Below, piece by piece: positions 36,652-44,998 of a stretch of DNA of 64,000 nt. Numbering within the stretch: the stretch's first letter is position 1; each line of letters begins with the position of its first letter. This DNA is from Nocardia acidivorans NBRC 108247 (GTDB taxonomy: Bacteria; Actinomycetota; Actinomycetes; Mycobacteriales; Mycobacteriaceae), in the NCBI RefSeq assembly GCF_001625085.1, contig NZ_BDAW01000032.1:42779-106778 (forward strand), read 5' to 3'. A model generated the notes under the pieces. It made no database searches. It had not been told where the DNA came from and saw only the letters and a list, made by a program, of their open reading frames with translations. The position numbers and the translations under genes are program-made.

Positions 36652-36677
36652 GTGCGAAATCGTAGAGAATTCGTAGA
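36652..36677. repeat. Right phased repeat GTGC-N2-AATCGTAGA-N2-ATTCGTAGA
   Basis: Same layout and orientation as 29135-29160: GTGC, two bases, A(A/T)TCGTAGA, two bases, ATTCGTAGA, repeats 11 bp apart. It sits 57 bp upstream of the cysteine desulfurase gene, directly at the return to conserved core genes. Confidence 0.6.
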
Positions 36678-36733
36678 CGGCGGGGGATACCCCAAGGTTG
36701 TGCAGGTCAACGATGGGATAGGCTCATTCGGTT

Positions 36734-37954
36734 ATGAAGTCGGCTTTCCCGGGTCCGGTCGGTGCCCAGACGGTCTACCTCGATCACGCGGCCACCACTC
36801 CGATGTTCCCCGTCGCTGTCGAGGCGATGACGGCTGCCCTGGGGGCCGGTGGCAATGCGTCCTCGCTGCATGGGTCGGGGCGGGCGGCGCGGCGGTTGCT
36901 CGAGGAGTCGCGGGAATCGATTGCCGCGGGGCTGGGGGCCCGGCCCTCGGAGGTGATCTTCACCTCGGGTGGGACCGAGAGCGACAATCTCGCGGTCAAG
37001 GGGATCTACTGGGCGCGCCGCGATGCGGAGTACAAGCGCACTCGGATTCTGGTCAGTTCGGTGGAGCATCACGCGGTGCTCGATACCGTGGAATGGCTGG
37101 AGCAGCACGAGGGCGCGCGGATCACCTGGCTCGAAGCGGACGCCGAGGGGGTCATCTCGGCGCGGACGTTGCGCGACGCGCTGGCCGCGCATGCCGATGA
37201 CACCGCGCTGGTGAGCGTCATGTGGGCCAATAACGAGGTCGGGACCATTCAGCCGATACTCGAATTGGCCGCGGTGGCACAGGAATTCGATGTGCCCATG
37301 CATTCGGATGCGGTGCAGGCGGGTGCGCAGCTGCCCATCGACTTCGGCCGCAGCGGTTTGGCCGCGGCCAGCTTCGCCGGGCACAAGGTCGGCGGACCGC
37401 ACGGGGTCGGGGTGCTGCTGCTCGGGCGTCAGGTAGCCGCGGTACCGCTGTTCCACGGCGGCGGGCATGAGCGCGATCTGCGCTCGGGGACCTCGGATGT
37501 GGCGGGTGCGGCCGGATTGGCCGCCGCCATTCGCGAGACCGTCGACGGAATGGCGCTGCGCACAATGGAACTCACCCGACTGCGGGATCGGCTCATCAAC
37601 GGCGTGCTCGCCGAGGTCCCCGAGGCCATCCTGAACGGGCCCACCGGCGACCGGCGACTGCCCGGTAACGCCCACTTCACGTTCCCGGGCTGCGAGGGCG
37701 ATTCACTGCTCATGCTGCTCGACGCCGCGGGAATCGAATGCTCGACCGGATCGGCCTGCAATGCCGGTGTCGCCGGACCCTCCCATGTGCTGCTCGCCAT
37801 GGGTGTGGAGCCGCGACAGGCACGCGGGTCGCTGCGATTCACCTTGGGACACAATTCGACCGACGCCGATGTCGACGCCCTGCTGGCCGCGCTGCCGCAG
37901 GTCGTGGATCGAGCGAAGGCGGCCGGACTGGCCGGCGCGAAGGGAGGCTTCTGA
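36734..37954 (+). CDS. iscS: Cysteine desulfurase (IscS/NifS family)
   Basis: A 406-residue PLP enzyme that moves sulfur from cysteine to acceptor proteins for Fe-S clusters and tRNA thiolation. Seen: YLDHAATTPM at the start, SSVEHHAVLD, the PLP lysine in FAGHKVGGPHGVG, and the persulfide cysteine in GIECSTGSACNAG (the short-loop type I arrangement). The stop of this gene and the ATG of mnmA are directly adjacent, so sulfur donor and tRNA thiolase are made together, as in M. tuberculosis Rv3025c/Rv3024c. A TANNNT box at 36719-36724 suggests a short or missing leader. Confidence 0.92.
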   Translation: MKSAFPGPVGAQTVYLDHAATTPMFPVAVEAMTAALGAGGNASSLHGSGRAARRLLEESRESIAAGLGARPSEVIFTSGGTESDNLAVKGIYWARRDAEYKRTRILVSSVEHHAVLDTVEWLEQHEGARITWLEADAEGVISARTLRDALAAHADDTALVSVMWANNEVGTIQPILELAAVAQEFDVPMHSDAVQAGAQLPIDFGRSGLAAASFAGHKVGGPHGVGVLLLGRQVAAVPLFHGGGHERDLRSGTSDVAGAAGLAAAIRETVDGMALRTMELTRLRDRLINGVLAEVPEAILNGPTGDRRLPGNAHFTFPGCEGDSLLMLLDAAGIECSTGSACNAGVAGPSHVLLAMGVEPRQARGSLRFTLGHNSTDADVDALLAALPQVVDRAKAAGLAGAKGGF

Positions 37955-39079
37955 ATGCGAGTACTTGCCGCGATGAGTGGTGGCGTCGATTCCGCGGTGG
38001 CCGCCGCGCGCGCCGTCGAAGCCGGGCACGAGGTCGTCGGGGTGCACCTGGCGCTGTCCGCGAACCCGGGCACGCTGCGCACCGGATCGCGCGGCTGCTG
38101 CTCCAAGGAGGATGCGGGCGATGCCCGGCGCGCCGCCGATGTACTCGGAATCCCGTTCTACGTCTGGGATTTCGCGGACCGGTTCAAGGAAGACGTGATC
38201 GACGACTTCGTCGCCGCCTACGCCGCCGGCGAGACCCCGAATCCGTGCCTGCGCTGCAATGAGAAGATCAAGTTCTCCGCGCTCGCGGATCGCGCCGTCG
38301 CGCTCGGCTTCGACGCCGTGGTGACCGGACATTACGCCCGTCTGGAAGACGGTGTGCTGCGCCGCGCGGTCGATGCGGACAAGGACCAGTCCTATGTGCT
38401 CGCGGTGCTCACCGCCGAGCAGCTCTCGCGCGCGATGTTCCCGGTCGGCGACACCCCCAAGCCGCTGATTCGGCAGGAGGCCGCCGAGCGCGGTCTGGCC
38501 GTGGCCAACAAGCCCGACAGCCATGACATCTGCTTCATCCCCTCCGGCGATACCCAGGCGTTCCTGGGCGCGAAGATCGGTATCCGCCCGGGTGCGCTGC
38601 TCGATGCCGACGGCACCAAGCTCGGCGATCACAAGGGCGTGCACGAGTTCACCATCGGCCAGCGCAAGGGTCTGGGCCTGCCCGGTCCGGCCGCCGACGG
38701 CAAGCCGCGCTATGTCACCGATATCGATCCCGATTCCGGCACCGTGCGCGTCGGATCCGCCCAGGATCTCGAGGTGTGGACGGTGCGGGCCGACCGCGCC
38801 GTCTGGACCTCCGGCGAAACCCCGGCCGGGCCGATCGACTGCGTGGCGCAGGTGCGCGCGCACGGCGGCATCGCCCCCGCGGTCGCCGAGGCCGACGGCG
38901 CGGGCCTGGTGGTGCGCCTGCGCGAGCCGCTGACCGGTGTCGCCCGCGGCCAGGCCGTGGTGCTGTACCGTCCGGACGCCGTCGCCGGTGACCAGGTCAT
39001 CGGCAGTGGCACCATCTCCGGGACCGAGCGTGAACCCCATTCGTACGCAACCGAACTGGCCTCAGAAGCCGCTCAGTGA
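37955..39079 (+). CDS. mnmA: tRNA-specific 2-thiouridylase
   Basis: A 374-residue MnmA (TrmU) that thiolates U34 of tRNA-Lys, -Glu and -Gln with ATP and persulfide sulfur. Motifs: PP-loop SGGVDSAVAA at the N-terminus, first catalytic cysteine in NPCLRCNEKIKF, VTGHYARL, second cysteine in SHDICFIPSGD, and the GQRKGLGL segment. It starts directly at the stop of the cysteine desulfurase gene. It contains the complete catalytic pair, unlike some actinobacterial paralogues. Confidence 0.95.
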   Translation: MRVLAAMSGGVDSAVAAARAVEAGHEVVGVHLALSANPGTLRTGSRGCCSKEDAGDARRAADVLGIPFYVWDFADRFKEDVIDDFVAAYAAGETPNPCLRCNEKIKFSALADRAVALGFDAVVTGHYARLEDGVLRRAVDADKDQSYVLAVLTAEQLSRAMFPVGDTPKPLIRQEAAERGLAVANKPDSHDICFIPSGDTQAFLGAKIGIRPGALLDADGTKLGDHKGVHEFTIGQRKGLGLPGPAADGKPRYVTDIDPDSGTVRVGSAQDLEVWTVRADRAVWTSGETPAGPIDCVAQVRAHGGIAPAVAEADGAGLVVRLREPLTGVARGQAVVLYRPDAVAGDQVIGSGTISGTEREPHSYATELASEAAQ

Positions 39080-39197
39080 CAGCCGCGCGGCGCACAGCGC
39101 CGATCGCATCGCGACGCGGGAATCCGGCCGAGCTCGCAGGGCCGCCCGCCTCGACCGCCGCCGTGGCGGGAATTTTTCTTGGTTCTAATGATGCGGA

Positions 39198-40253
39198 GTG
39201 GGATTCGTGAGTGACATCGATGCCGATCAGGCCGTGCTGCACGGCGGCATGGCCACGGGCGTCGGATCGTGGCCCGGCTCCGATCCCCGGGAGGCCGCCG
39301 CCACGGTGGTGGGGGAGCTGGGGCAGCTGCCGCACCTGGTCGAATTGCCCGGGCGCGGTGTGGGTTCGGACATGATCGGGCGGGTCTCGGCGCTGCTGGT
39401 CGATATGCGATTCGACAGCACCACGCGCGGGTATCGGCTCGCGGTGCGACCGGGCGCGGTGGCGCGGCGGGCGCACGATCTGCTGCGGGCCGATCTCGAC
39501 GCGCTCGAAGAGGCTTGGGAGACGGCGGGTTTCGCGGGCACCGGGCGCACGGTCAAGGTGCAGGTCACCGGGCCGCTGACCCTCGCCGCGGAGGTCGAAC
39601 TGCCGCTCGGGCATCGGGTGCTCACCGATTCCGGTGCGGTGCGCGATCTTTCGGAATCGCTCGCCGAGGGGGTGGCCGCGCACGCCGCCGAACTCGGGCG
39701 GCGGCTCGGCGCGCGCGTGCTGGTGCAATTGGACGAACCATTGCTCACCGATGTGCTGGAGGGCACCCTGCGCGGGGTCAGCATGCTCAATACGGTGCGC
39801 GCCATGCCCGAACCGGAGGCGCTGCACATTCTCGACACCGTCATCGACGCCCAGCCGGGGCCGGTGCTGGTGCACACCTGCGCCGCGCAACCCGCCCTGG
39901 GATTCCTGCGCCGAAGCAGCGCCGCCGCAATCGGATTCGATCTGTCCCGGGTCGGGGTCAAGGATCTGGATCGCATCGGTGAACTGCTCGACGACGGCAG
40001 ACATCTGGTGCTGGGCCTGGTGCCGACCGCCGCGCCGGACAAGCCGGTCACCTGGCGGGAGATCGCCGAACCCGGTGTGCGCCTGATCGATCGGCTCGGT
40101 TTCCCGCGCCGCCTGCTGGCCGAACAGATCCTGGTCTCACCCGCCTGCGGACTCGCGGGCGCACCGCTGTCCTGGGCGCGCACGGCGCTGAGCCTGGCCG
40201 CCGAGACTGCCGGGGCCTACGCCGACGAACCGGAGTCGCTCACCTTCGAGTGA
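39198..40253 (+). CDS. Methionine-synthase-like (vitamin B12-independent, C-terminal domain) protein
   Basis: A 351-residue protein related to the C-terminal catalytic half of MetE/UROD-like methyltransferases and to mycobacterial Rv3015c. TGVGSWPGSDPREAA is the N-terminal signature, VQVTGPLTLA and LVQLDEPLL follow, and LVHTCAAQPALGFL carries a possible zinc cysteine. The full MetE zinc set is not obvious, so a true methionine synthase activity is doubtful. The listed GTG start is open to doubt: a second GTG at 39207 is equally placed. The position between mnmA and ligA matches M. tuberculosis gene order. Confidence 0.82.
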   Translation: MGFVSDIDADQAVLHGGMATGVGSWPGSDPREAAATVVGELGQLPHLVELPGRGVGSDMIGRVSALLVDMRFDSTTRGYRLAVRPGAVARRAHDLLRADLDALEEAWETAGFAGTGRTVKVQVTGPLTLAAEVELPLGHRVLTDSGAVRDLSESLAEGVAAHAAELGRRLGARVLVQLDEPLLTDVLEGTLRGVSMLNTVRAMPEPEALHILDTVIDAQPGPVLVHTCAAQPALGFLRRSSAAAIGFDLSRVGVKDLDRIGELLDDGRHLVLGLVPTAAPDKPVTWREIAEPGVRLIDRLGFPRRLLAEQILVSPACGLAGAPLSWARTALSLAAETAGAYADEPESLTFE

Positions 40254-40387
40254 GCCGCAAGCACTTTCACCCGTACCGACGAGTTCGCGGCGGCAATACC
40301 GCGCGACCGCATGCGGCGGTCTAGCGTCGACGGTGGCCCGTATATTTCCTGCGGGCAGTCGGCCGAATCGGGTAGTGGGAGTTAGTC

Positions 40388-41227
40388 ATGACCGAAGCAG
40401 CAGTTCCGGTGCCGGTCGCCGGGGTAGCCATGACCGCCATCGGAATCGCCGTGGTCCGCGCGCGCGAGACCGAGCGGGACGACCGGTTGTACAGCGATCC
40501 GTTCGCGCACCTGTTCGTCGACGCCGCCAAACCGAGTTACGGTGCGCGCTGGGATGAGCTCACGCCCCTGCTGGACATGTTCTACCCGGCCCGCACCGTG
40601 TCCGTGCGACTGGTCGACGACCGGGTGGAAGCGGCCGTGCGCCAAGGGATTCGCCAGATCGTCATTCTCGGCGCGGGCCTGGATACCCGGGCGTTCCGGA
40701 TGGATCTCCCGGCGGACACCCGCTTCTTCGAGCTGGATCTGCCCGAGACCTTCGCCTTCAAGGAACCCGTGCTGACCCGCGGCGGTGCGACCCCGCGCTG
40801 TGAAAGGCATGTACTGCCGGTCGATCTGTGCGGCGACTGGGCGGAGGCGCTACTGGCGCAGGGGTTGCGGGCACAGGAGCCGACCCTGTGGGTGGATGAG
40901 GGCGTCCTGGGCTATCTGCTGCGCCCCGATGCCCAGCAGGTCGTCGCGACGCTCACCGAATTGTCCGCGCCGCGAAGCCGTTTCGATATCGGCAGCTTCG
41001 CCGTCGATCCGAACAGCGGTGCCTATCTGGCATTGCGGCGGCTGGTCTCCGGCGGTGACGAGACCCCGCGCGCGGCGGCCGGACTGGGTCCGTACATCGA
41101 GAAGTGGCTGCATGAGCACGGCTGGGACACCAGCTTCCAGACCTGGGCCGAACAGGCCGCGGCCATCGGGCGGCCGGATACCGACGGCGGCCCGGAGACC
41201 GGGAATATGGTCGCGATCCGGCGCTGA
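40388..41227 (+). CDS. SAM-dependent methyltransferase, mycobacterial-type (PF04072)
   Basis: A 279-residue class I methyltransferase of the leucine-carboxyl-methyltransferase-like group that is greatly expanded in mycobacteria and Nocardia. SAM-binding ILGAGLDTRAFR is clear, preceded by DRLYSDPFAHLFVD and VDDRVEAAVRQG, and followed by ELDLPETFAFK (acidic residue for the ribose hydroxyls). Substrates of this family are mostly unknown; some act in lipid or polyketide O-methylation. It is convergent with the next gene, with only 4 bp between the stops. Confidence 0.88.
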   Translation: MTEAAVPVPVAGVAMTAIGIAVVRARETERDDRLYSDPFAHLFVDAAKPSYGARWDELTPLLDMFYPARTVSVRLVDDRVEAAVRQGIRQIVILGAGLDTRAFRMDLPADTRFFELDLPETFAFKEPVLTRGGATPRCERHVLPVDLCGDWAEALLAQGLRAQEPTLWVDEGVLGYLLRPDAQQVVATLTELSAPRSRFDIGSFAVDPNSGAYLALRRLVSGGDETPRAAAGLGPYIEKWLHEHGWDTSFQTWAEQAAAIGRPDTDGGPETGNMVAIRR

Positions 41228-41231
41228 GCCC

Positions 41232-41603
41232 TCAGTTGCCCTGATCGCGCTGCTGCCGGGAACCGAAGTACGGCCGCACGCCCGGATGCGCCAGCTGCCA
41301 GTGATCGGGCTTGCCCGACGGATAGGTCACCGGAATCCGATCGCCGATCGACGGCCACTGGTTGACATCCCAGGCGAACCGCCCGTACACCTCGTGCGCC
41401 ACCACCGTCGGCCCGGAAATGCTGCCGCTGAGCGTCACATACTGCTCACCGGTGGCATCGGGTCGCGGGCTCACCCCGGTCACGTAGAGCATCCCGGACT
41501 CCGGCGCGACCATCGGAGCGCCGCCGCGAGCGCCGCGGAACCGCACGACGGCGGCGACCAGCGCGCCGACGAGCACCAGAATGAACACCAGCTGCAGGAG
41601 CAT
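41232..41603 (-). CDS. Small membrane-anchored protein of unknown function
   Basis: A 123-residue protein with one N-terminal hydrophobic helix (LLQLVFILVLVGALVAAVV) followed by a soluble domain containing MLYVTGVSPRPDATGEQYVTLSG, split here only for length, and RFAWDVNQWPSIGDRIPV. I do not recognise a named family; the pattern recalls small conserved Nocardia/Rhodococcus membrane proteins. ATG 41603 is preceded by a purine-poor leader; the 14 codons before it are probably untranslated. The conserved Trp/Gly-rich end suggests an extracytoplasmic beta domain. Confidence 0.65.
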   Translation of the reverse strand: MLLQLVFILVLVGALVAAVVRFRGARGGAPMVAPESGMLYVTGVSPRPDATGEQYVTLSGSISGPTVVAHEVYGRFAWDVNQWPSIGDRIPVTYPSGKPDHWQLAHPGVRPYFGSRQQRDQGN

Positions 41604-41669
41604 GGCCCCCACTCTAGGCGCGCGCGGGCACCGCCGCCGCAGCACGGTTGCCGCGGGGTTGCCTCGCGC

Positions 41670-42923
41670 TCAGTGCGGCTGCAATTCCGAGGTCCCGGTG
41701 GTGGTGCGGCGCACGCCCCACACCGTGGTGCGCTTGGACTGCGAGCGGCCGTTGCCCCGGTCGATCAGCATGCGATCGGCGGTGGTGTAGACCAATTGCG
41801 CACCGTGCGTATTGGTTTCGGGATTCTGGAAGAGCTGGATGAGACTGTCCGCGGTCTCCGGGGTGAGGTGCGCGTCGATATCGTCGACGGTGAGCACACC
41901 GCCGGTGTCCAGGGCGTCCAGCATGGGCGGGAGCAGGCGCAACATGGCCAGCGTGGCACTGGATTCGTCGGTGATGTCGAAGGCGGTGTCGATGCCCTCG
42001 TGCACCAGACCCAGGCCGACGCCGCGGCGGGTGACCATGCGCGAGTACAGCGCGTCACGCGCGCCGAAGAGGTTCGAGAGTTCGCGCTGCAACAGCGTCA
42101 CGGTGATGCCGTGTTCGAGGAACAGCTCCTCGGCATAGCTGGCCGAGACCGTACAGGACTCGATTTCCTTTGTGGTGGTGGCGATATCGTTGTCGAGGTC
42201 GCGGAGGTAGTCGCCGTACATGGGGTCGTCGCCGGGCAGCAGCAGATCGGTGATGCCCAGGTCCGCCGAGCGCAGCAGGGTCAGCAGCCGCACCGCGTGA
42301 TCGGTGGAGCGCGAGATGTGACTGCCGACCCGATGCGCGATATCGGCTGGATCGGGCTGTCCGCACTGCACCTCCAGCAGTGACTGGAACCAACGGTAGG
42401 CCGGAACCAGGGGCTCGGCGTACAACTGCCCGGACAGGCTCAGCAGCAGGGCATTCGGGCGCACCAGCGGCACCACCGCGCCCAGCCCGTAGCGGGCCGC
42501 CTCGAACATGGGGCCGATGCGGATGTCGTCGCCCTGGCGTTCGAAGACGATGCGCTTGCGATTGTGCGGGTGCGAATGCAGCCATTCGGCGCTCACATCG
42601 GCATTGTCGAGCCGGAAGCCGTAGGTGTACGGGCAGCCCTCGGCCACGAACTGGGCGATGAATTCCGAAGGGCGGTCCGCGAATCCGAGGTGCGGGGTGC
42701 GCACCGGGCCGGAGAAGGGGTCCCAGCCGGTGACCGAGTTGAGCACCGCGTCCCGCATGCGGTCCAGGGCGTCGACCAGACTCGTCTTTCCGGTCGCGGC
42801 CGCACCGTACACGGCGGTGACGGGCGCGGCGACCGGGCCGTTGCCACGGGTGAGCCGCAACTCCTGCGGCTCGGCGAGGGATCGGTGGTTCGCCACCTGA
42901 AAACTGCGCAACACCCTGGTCAT
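41670..42923 (-). CDS. AAA15/AAA21-type ATPase with altered catalytic residues
   Basis: A 417-residue P-loop protein of the OLD/RloA/AbiLii-like ATP-binding group often linked to phage defence. Walker A is GAAATGKTS (from residue 40). ESSATLAMLRLLPPMLDAL resembles the ABC-type signature helix. VLTVDDIDAHL (343-353) is Walker B with Asp-Asp where the family has Asp-Glu, and VYTTADRML has Ala where TTHD is expected. Both the catalytic base and the switch His are therefore substituted. No partner nuclease gene (RloB-like or Toprim) is adjacent; neighbours are a small membrane protein and a divergent ArsR fusion. ATP binding is likely, hydrolysis doubtful. Confidence 0.8.
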   Translation of the reverse strand: MTRVLRSFQVANHRSLAEPQELRLTRGNGPVAAPVTAVYGAAATGKTSLVDALDRMRDAVLNSVTGWDPFSGPVRTPHLGFADRPSEFIAQFVAEGCPYTYGFRLDNADVSAEWLHSHPHNRKRIVFERQGDDIRIGPMFEAARYGLGAVVPLVRPNALLLSLSGQLYAEPLVPAYRWFQSLLEVQCGQPDPADIAHRVGSHISRSTDHAVRLLTLLRSADLGITDLLLPGDDPMYGDYLRDLDNDIATTTKEIESCTVSASYAEELFLEHGITVTLLQRELSNLFGARDALYSRMVTRRGVGLGLVHEGIDTAFDITDESSATLAMLRLLPPMLDALDTGGVLTVDDIDAHLTPETADSLIQLFQNPETNTHGAQLVYTTADRMLIDRGNGRSQSKRTTVWGVRRTTTGTSELQPH

Positions 42924-42989
42924 CCTGCCGGTCGGCGGGCGTTAAAGCGACTCGCCCGTATCGGACATGTGCGGCGGGAACGGAATTCA

Positions 42990-43019
42990 TTGACAGGCAG
43001 CCGTGTGGTTGCCTATTCT
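42990..43019 (+). promoter_or_regulatory. Promoter of the ArsR-SRPBCC gene
   Basis: TTGACA (42990-42995), 18-bp spacer, TATTCT (43014-43019). It is followed at once by the ArsR-type palindrome, so repressor binding would cover the transcription start. Confidence 0.65.
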
Positions 43020-43024
43020 GATTA

Positions 43025-43044
43025 ATGCAACCCAATGGTTGCAT
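43025..43044. promoter_or_regulatory. ArsR operator
   Basis: ATGCAACC-CAAT-GGTTGCAT, perfect 8-bp arms with a 4-bp spacer, 28 bp upstream of the GTG start. A lone GGTTGC half-site lies at 43007-43012 inside the promoter. The layout suits autorepression by the adjacent ArsR protein. Confidence 0.8.
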
Positions 43045-43072
43045 ATAGCGATTCGGTTCGAGTGAGGTGCAG

Positions 43073-43867
43073 GTGGACGAGGTTTTCAAGGCATTGGCCG
43101 ACCCGAGTCGTCGCAGGCTGCTGGACAGCCTCAACGACCGGACCGGTCAAACCCTGCGCGAACTCTGCGCGGAGCTGGAGATGTCCCGTCAGGCCGTCAG
43201 CAAGCATCTGGCGGTGCTGGAGGCGGCGAATCTGGTCACCACGCTGCGCCGGGGCCGCGAAAAACTGCACTACCTCAATGCCGAACCCGTGAACGCCATC
43301 GCCGAGCGCTGGATCAACCGCTATGACCAAGGCCGGGTGCACGCCCTGGCCGACCTCAAAACCGCATTGGAGAGCGCCACCATGAGTGAGGAATTCGTCT
43401 ACACCACCTACATCAGGACCACCCCCGAGCGCCTGTGGCAGGCGCTCACCGATCCGGCCTTCACCCGCCGCTACTGGGGTGCGACCTTCGACACCGATTG
43501 GCGGCCCGGATCATCCATGACCTGGGAGCAGTCCGGCTGGGTGAGCAAGGACCCCGAACAGGTGGTGGTCACCGCCGACCCCTACCGCACCCTGTCCTAC
43601 ACCTGGCACACCGTCGACAAAGCGTTCGCCGACCAATTCGGTTTCAGCGCCGAGGATTTCGAGCGCCTGTCCACCGAACCGCGCTCCACGGTCAGCTTCG
43701 ACCTGACCCCCGTCGGCGAGACCGTCAAACTCACCGTGGTGCACAACGGATTCGGCCGCGAAAGCCTCATGCTCGCGGGCATTCGCGAGGGCTGGCCCGG
43801 TATCCTGTCCAACCTCAAGACGCTGCTCGAAACCGGTGAGGTGCTGCCCGAGCCCACCCCGGCGTGA
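43073..43867 (+). CDS. ArsR-family repressor fused to an SRPBCC (AHSA1-like) domain
   Basis: A 264-residue fusion. Residues 1-90 are an ArsR winged helix (KALADPSRRRLLDSL, RELCAELEMSRQAVSKHLAVLE). From about 105 an AHSA1-type START/SRPBCC domain begins (TTYIRTTPERLWQALTDP, RRYWGATF, GWPGILSNLKTLLE). No metal-binding cysteines are seen, so the SRPBCC cavity more likely senses a hydrophobic ligand. GTG 43073 (TGAGG upstream, DEVFKALADP as the usual first residues) is preferred to GTG 43067. It is followed directly by a decayed SDR gene that may have been its original target. Confidence 0.85.
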   Translation: MDEVFKALADPSRRRLLDSLNDRTGQTLRELCAELEMSRQAVSKHLAVLEAANLVTTLRRGREKLHYLNAEPVNAIAERWINRYDQGRVHALADLKTALESATMSEEFVYTTYIRTTPERLWQALTDPAFTRRYWGATFDTDWRPGSSMTWEQSGWVSKDPEQVVVTADPYRTLSYTWHTVDKAFADQFGFSAEDFERLSTEPRSTVSFDLTPVGETVKLTVVHNGFGRESLMLAGIREGWPGILSNLKTLLETGEVLPEPTPA

Positions 43868-43903
43868 GCTATTCGGCTGCGAGCGCGGCGAATTCGTCGA
43901 TCA

Positions 43904-44410
43904 ATCGGCACGCTCGGCCATCTCGTCTACACCGCCGGGGAGGCATTGCCGCTGTCCCCGCTCGCCGAGCTGGATATCACCGCGGCCCGAAAGTTCTTCG
44001 AGCTCAGGTACTTCGGAGTCATCACCGCGGTGCGCGCCGCGGCATCGCGACCGCGGCCGGACGGTTCCATCACCCTCACCACCGGTACCGGGAGCCCGCG
44101 CCCCGGTACCGGGCTCGGGCATCCCGTCCAGCCTGTGCGGTGCGATCGAAGCCCTGACCCGTGCTCTCGCAGTCGAATTGGCCCCCATTCGGCTCGATGC
44201 GGTCATGCCCGGTGTGGTGCGGTGCGCTCGCCGCGTTGGGATCTCCCCGAGGAGATCCTCGTGGAGTTCTATCGCGATACCGCCGCGAGCACCCCGCTGC
44301 ATCGGGTCGGCGAGGTGCGGGACATTGCCCGGGCCTATCTCTACCTGCTCGAGCAACCGCACACGACCGGGACGGTGCTCACCGCCGACGGTGGCGCGGT
44401 ACTCGCCTGA
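43904..44410 (+). pseudogene. Decayed short-chain dehydrogenase (two frameshifts, 5' truncated)
   Basis: In one frame IGTLGHLVYTAGEALPLSPL continues to TAVRAAASRPRPDGSITL. From about 44117 similarity continues in another frame as LCGAIEALTRALAVELAPI and LDAVMPGVVR, and from about 44225 it returns to the first frame as WDLPEEILVEFYRDT, ending in TGTVLTADGGAVLA and a stop. Together this is an SDR lacking the N-terminal cofactor loop, with two compensating frameshifts. The catalytic Tyr seems lost (LCGAIEAL where SAAxxAL is usual). The gene is not functional as it stands. Confidence 0.75.
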
Positions 44411-44414
44411 GCGG

Positions 44415-44834
44415 TCAGCGCAGCAGGCCGTAGGCCCGGTTCGGGGTGATGCGGACGATGGCGCGGCGGTCGGCGACCATGGCGCGGCGGTAGTCGTCCC
44501 AATCCGGGTGTTCGCCGCTGAGCGCGCGGTAGTACGCGATGAGCTCCTCGACCGTGGCGTCACCCGGATCGCCCGCCACCGGGGTGAGCTCGGCCGTGCC
44601 CTCGATGACGGCGTACGACCAGAAGTCCTCGCTGCTGATGTGCAACGCGGTCCAGGGCTCGCGGCTGAGGTTGAAGTACTTGGCGCGGTCGGCGGTGATG
44701 GAGATGCGGATGAGGCCGTCGTCCGCGACCCAGTGCGTGACATTGGAGAGCTGCGGGCGGAAGTCCTTGCGAATCGTCGTGAGAACCGACTTGCGGTGCG
44801 AGCGAGCGAAATCGACGGCCTTGGCAATGTCCAT
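44415..44834 (-). CDS. PPOX-class (probably F420-dependent) oxidoreductase
   Basis: A 139-residue split-barrel flavin/deazaflavin protein. SVLTTIRKDFRPQLSNV is the first strand pair, ITADRAKYFNLSREPWTALHI holds the phosphate-binding Arg/Lys, and EGTAELTPV and HPDWDDYRRAMV follow. The length and the last motif match the mycobacterial F420-dependent PPOX proteins (Rv1155/Rv2991-like). ATG 44834 is chosen because conservation begins there. It is divergent from ligA and convergent with the decayed SDR, 4 bp apart. Confidence 0.85.
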   Translation of the reverse strand: MDIAKAVDFARSHRKSVLTTIRKDFRPQLSNVTHWVADDGLIRISITADRAKYFNLSREPWTALHISSEDFWSYAVIEGTAELTPVAGDPGDATVEELIAYYRALSGEHPDWDDYRRAMVADRRAIVRITPNRAYGLLR

Positions 44835-44998
44835 ATCGGCTGCAACCCGCTCGCGCGCACCGGTGTTCCTCGCCACATCGACGGGTTCCGCGACGCGTGT
44901 GAGCGGTGCCGCGGCAATCCCGAAAATGTCCGTCGCACCGGCTCGACGTGCGGGAATGTCGCACAAAGGTGTCGGTGCGAGGCGCTAATGTGCCTGTT

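Noticed and set aside
43904..44410. Functional SDR gene starting at TTG 43946
   Set aside because: This frame loses SDR similarity in the middle and lacks the cofactor loop, so I call it a pseudogene.
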